Source: Psococerastis gibbosa (taxonomy: Eukaryota; Arthropoda; Insecta; Psocodea; Psocidae). Taken from it: 64,000 nucleotides of DNA. The notes below the pieces were generated by a model. The model was not told the origin of the DNA and did no database searches. It saw only the letters and a list, made by a program, of their open reading frames with translations. A program made the translations under genes and the position numbers. This document shows, one piece after another, positions 34,084 to 46,000 of this stretch; position 1 is the first letter of the stretch, and each line of letters begins with the position of its first letter. The stretch is from contig OZ020487.1 of assembly GCA_963971405.1 (NCBI GenBank), positions 30,675,371 through 30,739,370 on the forward strand, given 5' to 3'.

Positions 34084-34364
34084 CAGTGTAGGGCAAATTA
34101 CGGCCCGCAGGCCAAATGTAGCCGTTTGGGCTAGTCAATGGTTTTGAAAAACCTCTAAAAATTACACATAGTGCAAAATATTTTGTGAAGTCTACACCTT
34201 AAACACTACTAAAAATTTATAAAATGTATTTTTTTTTTAAATTGTAAGTTGTGAGTGATGTCAAAATCAAACATAAAGTTTATAATTTATAAAAATATGT
34301 TTTGTTCAATTTTTTCCAATGTCATTTCATCTGGTCCTCCCATTTAAAAGTTTGCCCATGCCTG
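34084..34364. repeat. hAT-like MITE
   Basis: The left end CAGTGTAGGGCAAATTACGG, followed by CCCGCAGGCC, is the common hAT-MITE form. The right end AAAGTTTGCCCATGCCTG is a partial inverted copy. The 8-bp flanks do not match cleanly, so exact ends are uncertain. No frame is present. Confidence 0.5.
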
Positions 34365-35222
34365 TCATAGGCCTTAATAATACACGGTATTGTATTTTTA
34401 TGAGCATGTTCAGTAGGTTTGATGAGCATGGTGTTTGCCATATCAACATCTACAATATAATATATAATAATAATAATAATCATAAGATAGATGGGCAGTG
34501 TCGTCCATACGACATTTGAACGAAGCCTAGATGCTGCATCTTAAAATAATTATCACGCCTTTATCATAATAATCTACTTTCATGCATTGTAGCGGCTCAA
34601 ATTCTTTTGAGCATATTTTGTACAGTATTGTATGGTATGAATTTGATGATTGCATTTAGTCTGTAAGTTTAGGAAGTGTTCATTGCTTAGCCAGTCAGCC
34701 CTTTCCTCTAAAAAAGTTTGGGAGTACTTGAGTACCTGAGCACAAAACAATTCAGCATATTAGTCTAAGTTCTATAAATATAAATCTAAGCAATTTGGTT
34801 GACAATATAAGCATACAATATATGATTATGGGCTACTGTAAAATTTGACTGTGAATTTGGAAATTTGAAGTAGCATATATACTCGTAGATAGTGCGTTGA
34901 GTTCCGTGGTTGGAGAAAAAAATTAGCAGTTTCCTTGCAGGGTGCAATTTGCTGCATCTCCAAACCCCGCAAGGGCAAAGGCTTATGAAATTGAAATTAA
35001 CACTTGTAAGCAGTAAGCACAAAAATAATTCCTTAAATTGCCACCAACAGGTTTACAAGCAAGGGGGGGAGGGTGCAATAATCAGACAAAAATGGTGGGC
35101 ATGCACACACCCAATAGGCGACAAATAGCAAGTGTTATGAGCCAAATTGTCTTGCAGGGCTTCATAACCTAAATTGGCACTATCTTGTTTCCAATCGCTG
35201 CCATCGAAAGCATTCCTATTCC

Positions 35223-38200
35223 TCATAATAAGGACTCAAAATCGTCAGCACTGGATCCATACATGAACTCGAAAACAGAGCTAGCAAGGTCAGTTTTCTG
35301 GAAGGATCTTCGGAGTTCGTTGGCCATCTGACCGTTCTCCTCGAAGACGGTGGACGAGGCTGTGAAGCGGTCTCGTACGTCCTTCATGATGCACGACTCG
35401 AGTTTCTTGTGTTTGTAGCAGCGGAAAAAGAACATTGGTCGCAGAAGTTCTTTGGAGAGTTGGAATTTGTCTTTACGGACTTCGGGAACACATTGCTGTG
35501 GGAAGCAATAGAAATAAAATTACGAAACGGCGCTGAAGGGGAGGTCAATCGTCGATATGGTATGATAAAACTAATAAGCCAATTGCATAGTAGCTTGAAG
35601 GAAAATATCTCATTTTGACGAACCGTACGGTATAATGGCATAATATCACGGCTCTACACATTACTCTTTGACGTAATTGAGTAAAGAATAAGTAAGTAGC
35701 TACTATAGACATAATTCAAAACCATCCCTATTCCTCATAATAAGGACTCAAAATCGTCAGCACTGGATCCATACATGAACTCGAAAGCAGAGCTAACAAG
35801 CATCTGGCAAGGTCAGTTTTCTGGAAGGATCTTCGGAGTTCGTTACTACAGCCATAAATTTGGCACACTCACTCACCGAAAACTGTTTGCAAAACTTGAC
35901 GCCATCGAGCATATCCTTCTTCAACTCCATTGAAACCTGAAGTTTATTGATTCTGTCCATCATTTTCTCGTAGCTAGGCTCTAATCTTTCGTCCAAGTAG
36001 CCTAACTCCTGCATGACGCATGTGATGTTGCGCATTTTGGCTCCCGAATGGAACGTCATGGCGTCAATGGAGGCTTTGACGTCAAGATCCTTCGGTGGCA
36101 CCAAGGTTCGGCCTCTGGCGCCGTGACTAAATTGGGCGATGGTAGACTCGGTTTGGGCGACAGCTTTGTCGGTGCCGAAACCCTTCTGAAATTAGAAAAT
36201 TATTGTAGGATTTCTAGGCATGTGATTGAGACACACTGAAGTACGTAATAAAATTATTCTCAATTGTTTCAATCAATTGAAACTCTAACAATCAACCTCA
36301 TGACGCATGAATATACAGTAGCTCTAATTAATAAGACGATAATACAATAGAACTGCTTGTCACTGCCCCGCCAAATATGCAATTATGCAACCCACCCTCG
36401 TAAACCTAGGAAGCATGAATGGGGCGCCGCGTACTAAAACGTAATTACAGCTAAGCAGCTGAGGGGCAATGACCTCTGAAGGAAGTTGTAATTCCGCCTG
36501 CAGTTCTATGATTATGCAACTATGATCATGCCATAATACAAAATATGGTGCAAAGCTTTAATAAAGACACTTTTCTTATGTTTCCGATCAATTTCAACTA
36601 AGGGTAGCTACCATACCATACCATCGTTAATTAAGCTCCTGAGAGTGAGGTGCTTTTTATTATTGTAGTAACAAACATTTCTTTGACGGACAACCAAATT
36701 CCCTTCGGATGTAGGTGCGGTATACACAGTAGGCACAATTAGTAGTTACATTTTCTCTTCCTTAATAGCTTAGGCGGAGGGAGGGGGGGGGGGGTCCTGC
36801 CCCTCCCAAGGGCCCCAAATGATTAACGGCCTAGGGACCACTCTACCTCAGTTTACGACCATTACCGAAATCTTAGCAGAGCGGTGCCCGCTGCGGCTGT
36901 AGTACTGCGAAGGGTTGTATTGTTGAGGCTGGTAGTATCCGGGGTAGTATGGCGAATATGGGTAAGCCGCGGGTGGGTAAGGCATAGGCGGGGGGTAGTA
37001 CATCGGGGGGTAGTAGTTGGGCGGCGCTTGGTAGTTGGGCGAGGAGGGGGGAGCGCTGTAGTTTGGCCGCTGTTGCTGTGCCTGTTGATGACTCATGCTC
37101 ATGTGCACCTAAAATGACAAAAAAACTCATAAGAGTCAGCTCTCCTTCATTTACGCAGATAAAATTGACGTAAGAACATCAACAATGGATGGAACACCCA
37201 GCCAAGTTTTCCTTCAATTGGTACGACACGCAAAATACGTATGCTGCAGTCCAGAGGAAAAGTAATATGCACGTGTGTAGTTAACTATTTCGGCTAATTT
37301 TCATAAGATTTTCTGTAAGATCTCATCGCAGACTGATAAGACTTTAAGGGCTTCATTTCTTGATGCATTCATCTTAACCAAATTTTTATAGTAAAGTGGT
37401 GGCTCACCCCAGGCCTGTTAATACTAAGTATAGCTTCTTCCAGTTTGGAGAGGTCTAGGGGTTTTCTGGTAGGGGGCGCTGGAGTTTCAGTTTCTGCTTC
37501 GTTGCTCGTTTCCGACTCGCCGTCATTGTCTTCCCCATGGTGATGATCCTCACCGACTACTGAAGCAAATGAAAAGAAAGACCTCGCTTATATACACGGA
37601 AATCTACACAGAAATAGCCTATCCTATACACAGGGTGTTTCAGCTTTCTGGTGAACGGCAACAAACTTCTAGGCGTATTTTCCGTTCAATTTCGATTGAA
37701 AATAACCCATTTGGTAACACAGAAAATGCACAGTTTTCGAGCTAGGGGCGGATTAAGTGTAAAATTTGAGAAATATGCAGAGTTTCAAAAAATGCGTTCT
37801 CCTAAAGGCTATTAGACCGATTGTACATTAAAACAAAGAATCAGAAGTACAGAAATTATACATTGTACATTCAGGATATTATGAGTTAGCATCGGTAAAT
37901 ATTAGTTTCAAGAGCCAACTGTGGCCCTATGGTCAAAATTTGTACGGAAACCCGTTGGTTGTATGAAAAATCAACTAGTTTTTCTGTATTTTAGTAACAA
38001 TTCTGTTTGTAGTTAGAAAACTGTTTTAGACGATTCATGGGTAACCTCATTGCTCAATGAGCTCCAAACAGCAGTTTTCCGAAACACACGCAAAACAACC
38101 CTTGACACAGCCAAGCCATTGCAACACCCACACACTAGAAAGGGCGTATATATACTCTTAGGTTCTGCGTTGAAAAAAAATCTGGCAATAAAAGGCAACT

Positions 38201-39453
38201 AATTAAACATCATTAAGGCTTCAAACTGTATAGCCGATTAGATTTGGAAAAACACCGCTATATTCTATATTGGAGCCTAGGCTTGGCTAGGCAATGAAGC
38301 CATAAACTCTTAATATGGCTAATGACCGGAAACAGCTCCAAATTTGAGAGTTTTTACCGGAACAGAGCAACGACTCTGTGCCTGGTTCCCATGCGAACTG
38401 GACCGGCAATCACAGCCGAATTAATACCTTGCGTAGACTTAATAGATGTAATTATTGGACTAGATTTCTACAGTTTGAAAGACACTAAAGTGTTAAGTGC
38501 TACTGTTAGATCGTTGTAACAAATTGGTACAGTACTCAGGTAGCCATGCACAGCTAATTGTACCTGCCCACCAAATTCATAAGAGGTAAAAACTAAATTC
38601 ACGAATTGATAGGTATTACTTTATAAAGAAATTAACATAGACATGATATGAATATTGTAGTACATGAGAAAATTCGGTTATTTCTAACCCTTTCAACCCT
38701 CTTAACACAGTTAGATTACAATATATGGGATTCTGATGACCCATTGGGAAATGTATTTGTATTTGATTAATTTAGTGTTCATAATAGAAAACAGAGGATT
38801 GCGATTGAATCGACTTCTATTGGGCAACTTATAATATTCCATATTCCAGTAATATGGGACACAGGGATTCCATATCGACATACTATTGTATTTTAATGCT
38901 AATTTAGGACAACTGAATCAGAGAAAATTTATCAAGCTGTACATGGGACGCATGTGTCCCAGAAGTGATAAGAGGGCTTGTGAATACTTCTTGTTCCAAA
39001 AGACCCAATGGCCTTGCTAAGAAAAAAATTCAATTTAATTTGTATTTCCTTCAATTTCATTCATTTCCTTCAGAATTTGCATATTATTAGACTGTTTGCA
39101 AATAAATGCTTATTTATTTATTTATTGAATTTAGTACAATGTGTCAAAAAATATAATTATTGCAAGGCTTTAGTAGCTCGTCTGCATCAAAACATGTTCC
39201 ACAAATTGCGCTTGTTACCGTTAATACTTTAGTCTTACTCTACTAATAAATAATTATTACAATACAGGAATATAGTTCCTAATGGTATAATTTCTCCTAA
39301 CAATATCCCGGAGAAGTTCCTCAAAAACAATTTATTCTGCCTAAAAAAAATCTATTACTATCTACTATAATAATAAAAATATAGTATGTATTGTAAAATT
39401 GATCGTTCTTTATAAGCTTTTCTTCTACTTCTTTAAATGTCTCTTCTATCTAT

Positions 39454-39499
<46 letters not shown>

Positions 39500-41372
39500 A
39501 TTGGAGACTGCCGCTCTGAAGAGGAAAATCGTGCTCTTGCCAAACCACTGCCTCAGGTTTTTCAACAAGAATGTTCTTCTTCTGCCGGGGTCCTCAATCC
39601 TTCTGTCTTTCCTTGGATTATTGCACGCAGAAGGCGAAACTTATCGGTCCTCATCACATCGCCGAAGCATGTGAGTTTCTGTTTCTTAACTGCCAACTCG
39701 GCTCAAACTACCCAAAAACCTCACTGTAGAGGAGAAAACCTATGTGCTGGAAACTCTGAGCCCTCAACCTGCCCACCTCCCCTCTTACCTTGATCGAGTT
39801 TATTCTGCTCCTCGGACCACTGCTGCAGCAGCAATGTGTCAGCTGTATGGATGGGCTTTCGTGTAACTCTATCAGAGCTGGTAGGTCTAGGAGGTCGAGT
39901 AGGCCGTTCTGTGCTGGTCACATGGTCCTTTAAATCATTGACCTCATGATTAATGTACTTGTCTAAAAGAAAATAATAAGTGTGAGCAATTTGTTTACGG
40001 TATGACATAGTACTGTAGTCATCGCTAAAAAAAAACACTGCGGTGCGACAACAGAAAGAGGGTCTGAGGACTGACAGAGGAACCTCCTTCTGACTGCAAT
40101 ATTTGAAATACTGAAGGCAGCAACAAGTCCGGCAGCCGCGTTTTACGCGCCAATGAAGGAAAACCAAGTTAGGTGGAAAATATTTCCTTCTATATCGAGC
40201 TATATGGTAAGTAGGTAGGTAAGCATGTTTCATTATCCAATTCTTTAGCAACTGAACTATTGCGGACCATCGCTCCGAAGTCAATGCGAAATTAGTGTAG
40301 CCTACTTTACAAATGTAGTGCTTATTATACAATGTAAGCTTAACAACTTAAAAACCAGGACATAGCTGAATTCACATTTATTTTTATGTTCGATACAATA
40401 GCAATGATATGCTACGTATTGTTATGTTGATGAATCAATAGAATTATTGGCCATGCTGGATCTGAAAGCGCACGTCCTAAGGATTCGTGAACACCTGTGG
40501 GCGACACCTTCAGTAGTCATTGCCACTGTAGATGTTGACCGCAGATGTAAACAAAACGTTTGGGAGTACGCTATCAGATTGACCACGGCCAATATCAGCC
40601 CGGATTATAGGCCTAGATACTGTTTCATCATTTGACTCTGGCCGCATAAACCTTTTTAATTGCTTAGTACCTGCATTATTTTTATATTGTTCTAATATAC
40701 ATTTTATTTACTTATACTGTACTTATGACATATTGCCAATTTCCATTGTATAGCATAGTGGTCGGCAACCTTCCGGCATAAGTGAGCCCAATTCCGGGTT
40801 TTCTGAAGCAGAGACCTTTCCAAAAGCGCCAACGATCGCAGAACGATTTTCGCCATTAATTGCGGTTGTGACTTTTATCTTGTGGTAAACAAGAAAAACA
40901 GAAATCACAAACTGTATGTCATGAAGTCAAGATGAAAAAGTACAAAAAATTGCCCCTTCGTAAGCTAAACACGAATATGATGGTGCCCATACCATCGATG
41001 TTGAGAGTCCTTTTTTCTATTACTATTCTAAATCTTTTTTTCCTTGTTATTATTAAAGTGGCAAAAAATTATAGTTTGGCCGAAGCGTCATTACCGAGAG
41101 CCCAAAGCGCCAAATTTGGCGCGCGAGGCACGGGTTGCAGACCGCTGGTATAGCAGGTACTTACCATCAAAGTCATTGTGAAATCCGGAGCACTTGAGTG
41201 CAGCTTCCTTCATCTCCTTCCTGACTTCTCGAAGCACCTGAATACCAAAGCAGCTCTCGTACACCTTCATCATAGCATACTTTCGAATAAACTTTTCTTC
41301 CGTGCCGCCAAATCCAGAGGCAGCAGCTATTACCATCGCTGTTATGACTAGAAGTGATACGTGTCGTGACAT
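35223..41372 (-). CDS. secreted Cys-rich helical protein, odorant-binding-like ends with Pro/Tyr-rich insert
   Basis: Six coding exons in transcript order: 41372-41165, 39962-39789, 37559-37408, 37108-36866, 36185-35877, 35495-35223, giving 452 aa with matching phases (1, 1, 0, 0, 0). A splice acceptor at 41378 just ahead of the ATG implies an upstream non-coding exon. Residues 1-20 (MSRHVSLLVITAMVIAAASG) are a signal peptide. Residues 21-68 form a helical block with C41 and C61. Residues 70-178 are hydrophilic and acidic; 179-250 are dominated by Pro, Tyr and Gln (PPNYYPPMYYPPPMPYPP). Residues 300-452 are helical with C315, C358, C364, C387, C396; the last pair has the x8 spacing of classical OBP C5/C6, and ITCVMQELGYLDE resembles the OBP C3 helix. 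Secretion is well supported; the odorant-binding relationship is a resemblance only. It could instead be a haemolymph or cuticle-associated protein. Confidence 0.85.
35726..35845 (-). pseudogene. intronic partial duplicate of the last exon of the secreted protein gene
   Basis: About 105 bases copy 35216-35327, the part encoding the C-terminal LASSVFEFMYGSSADDFE and the stop, with few changes and a 14-base insertion (AACAAGCATCTGGC). The copy lies in the intron between exons 5 and 6, starting 32 bases past the exon 5 donor. It has no acceptor of its own and the insertion breaks the frame, so it is a dead fragment. High identity suggests a recent event. Confidence 0.9.
37632..37800. repeat. dispersed repeat with CAGGGTGTTTC start (copy 1)
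   Basis: The block CAGGGTGTTTCAGC...GTGAACGG...TTTTCCGTTCAATTT...GAGCTAGGGGCGGATTA recurs, diverged, at 45826-46000. It has the look of a small DNA transposon remnant, but I could not define a matching right end. It lies in intron 2 of the secreted protein gene. Confidence 0.4.
39457..39495. repeat. (TA)n microsatellite
   Basis: About 19 uninterrupted TA units lie in intron 2 of the secreted protein gene. Length is likely polymorphic. Confidence 0.95.
40500..40630 (+). repeat. dispersed repeat with decayed hammerhead-like core (copy 3)
   Basis: The sequence CACTGTAGATGTTGACCGCA, GATGTAAACAAAACGTTTGG aligns with copies 1 and 2, and the tail GATTGACCACGGCCAATATC, CCCGGATT matches closely. The GAAAC box has become CAAAAC and the right stem string has changed, so the fold is lost here. 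It lies in intron 1 of the secreted protein gene. Confidence 0.5.
40756..41147. mobile_element. non-autonomous hAT-type element with perfect 8-bp target duplication
   Basis: GTATAGCA occurs immediately before (40748-40755) and after (41148-41155) the element. The termini TAGTGGTCGGCAACCT and GGGTTGCAGACCGCTG are inverted copies (12 of 16 match). Eight-bp duplications and CAGNGGT-type ends are hAT hallmarks. There is no transposase frame in 392 bp. The right duplicate ends 10 bases before exon 1 of the secreted protein gene, so the donor site lies almost against the insertion. Confidence 0.88.
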
Positions 41373-41572
41373 TTTGTCTGTAAAGAAAATAAACAATAGT
41401 AAATAAATGTAATAATTTATTATAAAATATCTTGATATAACAGGTATGCCCCGAAATGTCCTTCACGATAATGGCAACCGGCGGTTTTTCTGTTGCGACT
41501 ACCCTACACATGCGCTGAGTACTTTGCTAGCAATTGACGTCGATAAACCACATACACATGTGCACTACTAAT

Positions 41573-41710
41573 GCGCATATTCCATCGACGTCAATAGTTC
41601 ACTATTGACGTGTTTGACGTGGTAGCAGATAATTTTTACACTGTCTTTATTGTCTGCTACCACGTCGAACACGTCAATAGTGAACTATTGACGTCGGTGG
41701 AATAAGCGCC
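41573..41710. repeat. palindromic P-family element, arm variant 3 (short)
   Basis: Arms start GCGCATATTCCATCGACGTC and close with GACGTCGGTGGAATAAGCGC. The unique arm part CGTCAATAGTTCACTATTGA is itself self-complementary and is repeated on the right. The shared block TTGACGTGGTAGCAGA precedes a short loop. It lies about 200 bases upstream of the first coding exon of the secreted protein gene. Confidence 0.85.
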
Positions 41711-41946
41711 TTATGCCGAGAGAGAATGAGTAGGACTCGGACCAAGGAGCAATTCGCCTCCCCCCCCTTCCCCCGGCTCCATGTTTCAATTCATAACGTG
41801 CCTGCACTATTCTCCACAAAAAACAATTCTAAGTGTGGGACCGGAGCTTAGTTGCCACATTGACGGAGGGAGTGAGTGATCCGGGCTCGCATCCGGAGGC
41901 ACTTGCCCGGGAAACAATATTGAAGGTGCAAAATATACGTTTTCCA

Positions 41947-42167
41947 GGACATGTAGCGTAGTGGTACGGACTCTGACTTTCACCCGAAAGGTTGTTGGTT
42001 CGAGTCCCACACTGGCTACATTTTCTGGCCATGCTTCAGAGGGCATGTAAAGCAGGCGGTCCCGGGCCTTCCTAGTTGCGTGTAAGAGAGGGCTTTATAG
42101 CCCTAACTGCGCTAGGTTGGCTTAGTAATAGAAACAATAAAGTCCTTATTTATTTATTTATTTATTA
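41947..42167 (+). repeat. tRNA-derived SINE S1, best-preserved copy
   Basis: Box A (TAGCGTAGTGG, 41954-41964) and box B (GGTTCGAGTCC, 41997-42007) are both near consensus and spaced as in a tRNA. The body includes AGCAGGCGGTCCCGGGCC and AGAGGGCTTTATAGCCCTAA, then GTCCTTATTTATTTATTTA. This is the best candidate source for a family consensus. It lies upstream of the secreted protein gene. Confidence 0.9.
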
Positions 42168-44878
42168 CTAGCCCACCCGAATCAGAATAAATTCTATAGA
42201 GTCAATAAATGAGCAATTAATTACTTAATACTAGCAATGGTTGCATAATTAATTAAATGCTCTCCAGAAACTCATCAAGCTAACAAAATACATCTTTCCC
42301 AAGGTAAATCGCTGGAACTACCTAGCCTTCGAAAGCTTTCTCTATACGTTAAAGAGTGACATTCCCTTAGATAGACCAATATTTATGAAACATTAAAAAA
42401 TATTTATTTATTGCAACTCTTGGCTCCAATCCATTTGCTGCAATACATGTCAATGATAGTGCAAAGTGTGCACCAGCCTTTAAAACAATAAACAATGCTA
42501 ACTTTCACTGTAAAGATATAGCCTATTTGACCCCAAACTTACATATACAAAAATAATCAATTGCAGGACATGTACCTTATATCTCAAGCATCGTATCAAT
42601 GAGTTTAAAGAAAACGCATCTGTTTTCCACGGTCCACATGCCACGAATAAGTCGTTAAGGTTTCAAGATAGCCTGTAAACTGTGCGCTAAAAGGGGTGTC
42701 AAACCTCATGCATGATTGTGTAAGATAGTCACATCAACTCTCAAGGGGCGGGTGCGTTTCTCAGACAGTCTGTATAATAGAATCGTGACCTATAGCTCTG
42801 TCGTGTCCCATCTGATTCTACATTCTTGCGAGAGCTGCAAGATTTAAATTTAAAATTATCTCCTCTAGATCTGGCAAGCAAACTGTGTTTTTATTTTTTC
42901 GGCATAGGAGGAGTTGCTTCCAACCTTGTTGTGCATTTAACGGTGTAATTTTAAGTTTTAATTATAGCTATGGTTGAATAAATTTGTTTTCTACATCAGC
43001 CTACGTGAGCAATTGACTATAAATTAGTTTTGTTTATCCTAATTATCTTCGAGGTGTAACTAGTAGCCTGCGTTTATGGTTCAGCGCACCAAGGAGATAG
43101 AAGCTCAGCTCATGTACACTATTGTAGTAGGTTTAAGCCTGTTTTCTCCTTGAGATTTTGGGGCTTTTATTTTAATTCATTATGGCGAGCCGAAGCCGTA
43201 AAAACACGTACCTAGATACATATTAAGATTCTGATGAAGCTGAAGATAATTGTAGTTTCATGAATTTAATAATAGTTGTACATGTATTGATTACTATAAT
43301 CGTTGAATTAATTGATAGATTGATTGGGAGAAAATGTGAAATCTGAACGCCCGAACTTGGATTTGAATGAAGGCGTCTTCAATTCCCTCTTTGGAGGAAT
43401 GGTGGATAATACAAATATATTATCTGTTTGCCAGATTAAATTTCTGGTTAAGAGGGATTAGAGGTCACTCAACGATCTAATGCATTTTAAGTTTTTATTG
43501 ATTTACTAATGTCATAAAAAATGTAAGACGCCAAGTTGTAGATAGGTAACTAATTGATAATACAATGTGTAGGTACGTTAGGCTTGAAATTTTAATTGAA
43601 AAATCAACTATTTACGAAGAACAAAAGGGGACAGAAGACTCTCTCTAAAATAGCATGCTATATCCATTTCATCCATATATATCATCCATGTATCCATATA
43701 ACTTACAAGTTAGCTTTGCTTTATGATTTCCTTTTTATCATTTAATCCATGTCTTGTGGGGCTGTGGAGGAACCTTACCTACGTATATACGCTTATACGT
43801 TATTCCGTATAATACTGCAATATAATTGAAAAATTCATTCGCTTGTTGTTAATACACTAAGCTAACTAAATATTTTCTTCCACATAACCGTCAACCTTCA
43901 TGAGTCTTGTTTCAAAAGAGAAAAAGTTGCATTAATTCTATAACCAACAATTCTCTACACTTTCTCCACATCTTTCGAAGTCGGGGCCTCGCTAAACACG
44001 ATAAAGAGTCGGAAACAACCCAGTCAAGACTCAAGAGGGCACAGCAGGGGGCAAACCGCTTGTTGATGGGTACCCTCGACCTGACGTCTGTAGATCGATA
44101 TCTGATGAGGGGTCAGAAGATGAATGGGTCACCATAACTGAAACGAACGAGTCACGTGACACAAATAGCGTTTAAAAACGCTTCCAACACGACCTGCTGA
44201 TCGTGGCTGATGCTTGATTTCTTGACATCAATTTCAGTTTTCACAAATTATAATGTGCCTAGTTATAAGGACGTCCGGCTTCTACCAATTACTTTATTTT
44301 GTAATTGTGCCCACACTCGGAAGAATGGATTCGCTTCGAGAATCAAATCGGATCAAAAGACTCGATTCTATTCTATTCTTACTCGCTGCGATCGATACCT
44401 ACCCATTGACCCATTATTTTTTTGTGTGGAACCAGGTAAGATTCGATCTGGCATTATTTGCGTATACAGGAACGCTAAGACTGCGTCTTTAAGGAGGTCA
44501 ATGCTAGAATAAGCTTTTTTTAGCTGGTCACACGCAGAATTAATAGAAGAAGCTTAGTGCTTATCATCCACAATCGTCTTAGCGATCCTTTTATGTAAAC
44601 GAGGTCACATCTGATCTAACCCCGTTCTCTTGTATTCTAGGTCCGATATATTATTATTTTATAATCTATCTCCTTACCCAACAAGAGGAGGAACAGTTTT
44701 ATATAACTTTTCTTCGAACTGCAGTTGAAAATTCAAGACAGGTTATTACATTATTGTACATTGCTGATATCAACCGATACTGACAAAAACGAATCGATAC
44801 TACTCAGAATCTATTCCAATAACTCGGTAATCGAAAGGGATTACTCGCTTTAGGTATCAACTGGAATCAGATGTCCAA
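42168..44878. other. no recognisable gene
   Basis: The stretch is A/T-rich. A GC-richer patch at about 43975-44220 (TCGGGGCCTCGCTAAACACG, CGACCTGACGTCTGTAGATC) and open frames at 43907-44137 and 44210-44512 are exon-like in composition, but I see no domain or consistent splice sites. A tail fragment of SINE S2 (TATAATACTGCAATATAATT) is present near 43810. Confidence 0.4.
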
Positions 44879-45033
44879 GGCCGTGCCCAGGTCTGGATGT
44901 CGGAGGGGGGGGGGGACTCCAATTTTTTTGTACGTAATTAATTAATGAATTAACGGATAAATTCTTCAAACCAGACAGGTTTACGTACAAAAATTTATTT
45001 CGGACCCCATGGACCACCCCTCTGGGCACGGCC
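44879..45033. repeat. G1 MITE, complete
   Basis: Termini are GGCCGTGCCCAG and CTGGGCACGGCC, 12-base perfect inverted repeats, with GGGTGGTCCATGGGGTCCG just inside the right end on the minus strand. The interior has a G-run, TTTTTTGTACGTAATTAATT and AATTCTTCAAACCAGACAGG, matching the other copies. Confidence 0.85.
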
Positions 45034-45825
45034 ATGCAGATGTTCCTATGTCTACACCATTTTTCTGTGCCTCTGGTCATGTGCTGAGGGTGCCATTCCA
45101 AGTCTACCATACGGTTCATTTAAATATGCTACAATATAGGAAATAGAAATGTCATATTCCAGTTTATCTGACTTTTACCTTCTTCAACGACAATTATTTA
45201 ATGAAGTTTTGTAGACTTTCTCGTGGCAATGCCATAACCATTACTTCTTCCGCAGAGTACTGGTTTAATCCAAACTGCCAACATTCCATTATAGGTACTC
45301 TTTATATGTACAACTAGAAACAGGAACTGTATAACATCAATGCTCTCGGTCGTGGAATAGATATTGTTTTCTAGCAATATGGTTCAGCACGGACTTAGTG
45401 TTAGAGGTCGTTTTACGGTGGGCATTGTTGAATATTCTTAAGAGTTTACGACATAATGCGTGCTATTGGACTTTAACAATTTAATGAGATCGTGACGGCT
45501 GACAGGAATGTCTGTTCGCAGGTTAGACACTTCGCCACCTGTCTGGTTATTACAATGCAATAAGAGTATACCTGTGACAAATGGGCAAAATTCAGGTGAA
45601 ACAAAAAGTACAGTAAATAAACATGAAATGACTGATTAATAGCGTAATGTTGTCGAACAATTCATTGGATGTTTTATTTTGTTTCTTTATGTTTACATTC
45701 TAATTTCTATTTTACCGGAGCATTCCCATCTACCCAGATTTGTGTGAACACCAATAAGTAAAAATTTATCGTAAAAGACATGCATGAGTATGCATGCAAT
45801 ACGTAGTCTATGTATTTTCCTGGCC

Positions 45826-46000
45826 AGGGTGTTCCAGGCGAACGGGGACAGACTTTTCGACCGTGTTTTCCGTCCAATTTGGTTAAAAAAGAACACATAC
45901 TAATATTTAATACCGAAAATACACCGCTGTTGAGCTAGGGGCGTATTACAATGAGATTAAAATGTGGAAAATGTGTCAAGTTCCAGGAAAACGTATCTTA
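45826..46000. repeat. dispersed repeat with CAGGGTGTT start (copy 2)
   Basis: This is a diverged copy of the 37632 repeat: CAGGGTGTTCCAGGCGAACG, TTTTCCGTCCAATTTGG, GAGCTAGGGGCGTATTA. No frame is present. Confidence 0.4.

Larger units (their letters stand above)
32802..35222. other. tail-to-tail intergenic spacer
   Basis: This lies between the stop codons of the CLIP homolog (plus) and the secreted protein gene (minus). Several AATAAA-like strings occur at 33000-33020 on the plus strand and may serve the CLIP homolog. A palindromic element (33500-33719) and a hAT-like element (34084-34364) are listed separately. I see no further exon. Confidence 0.55.

Noticed and set aside
41954-42007. A functional tRNA gene suggested by box A and box B
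   Set aside because: The acceptor stem cannot form and the same head is followed by one SINE body in several loci.
41807-42046. Minus-strand frame of 79 codons
   Set aside because: It is the antisense of the tRNA-derived SINE head, not a gene.
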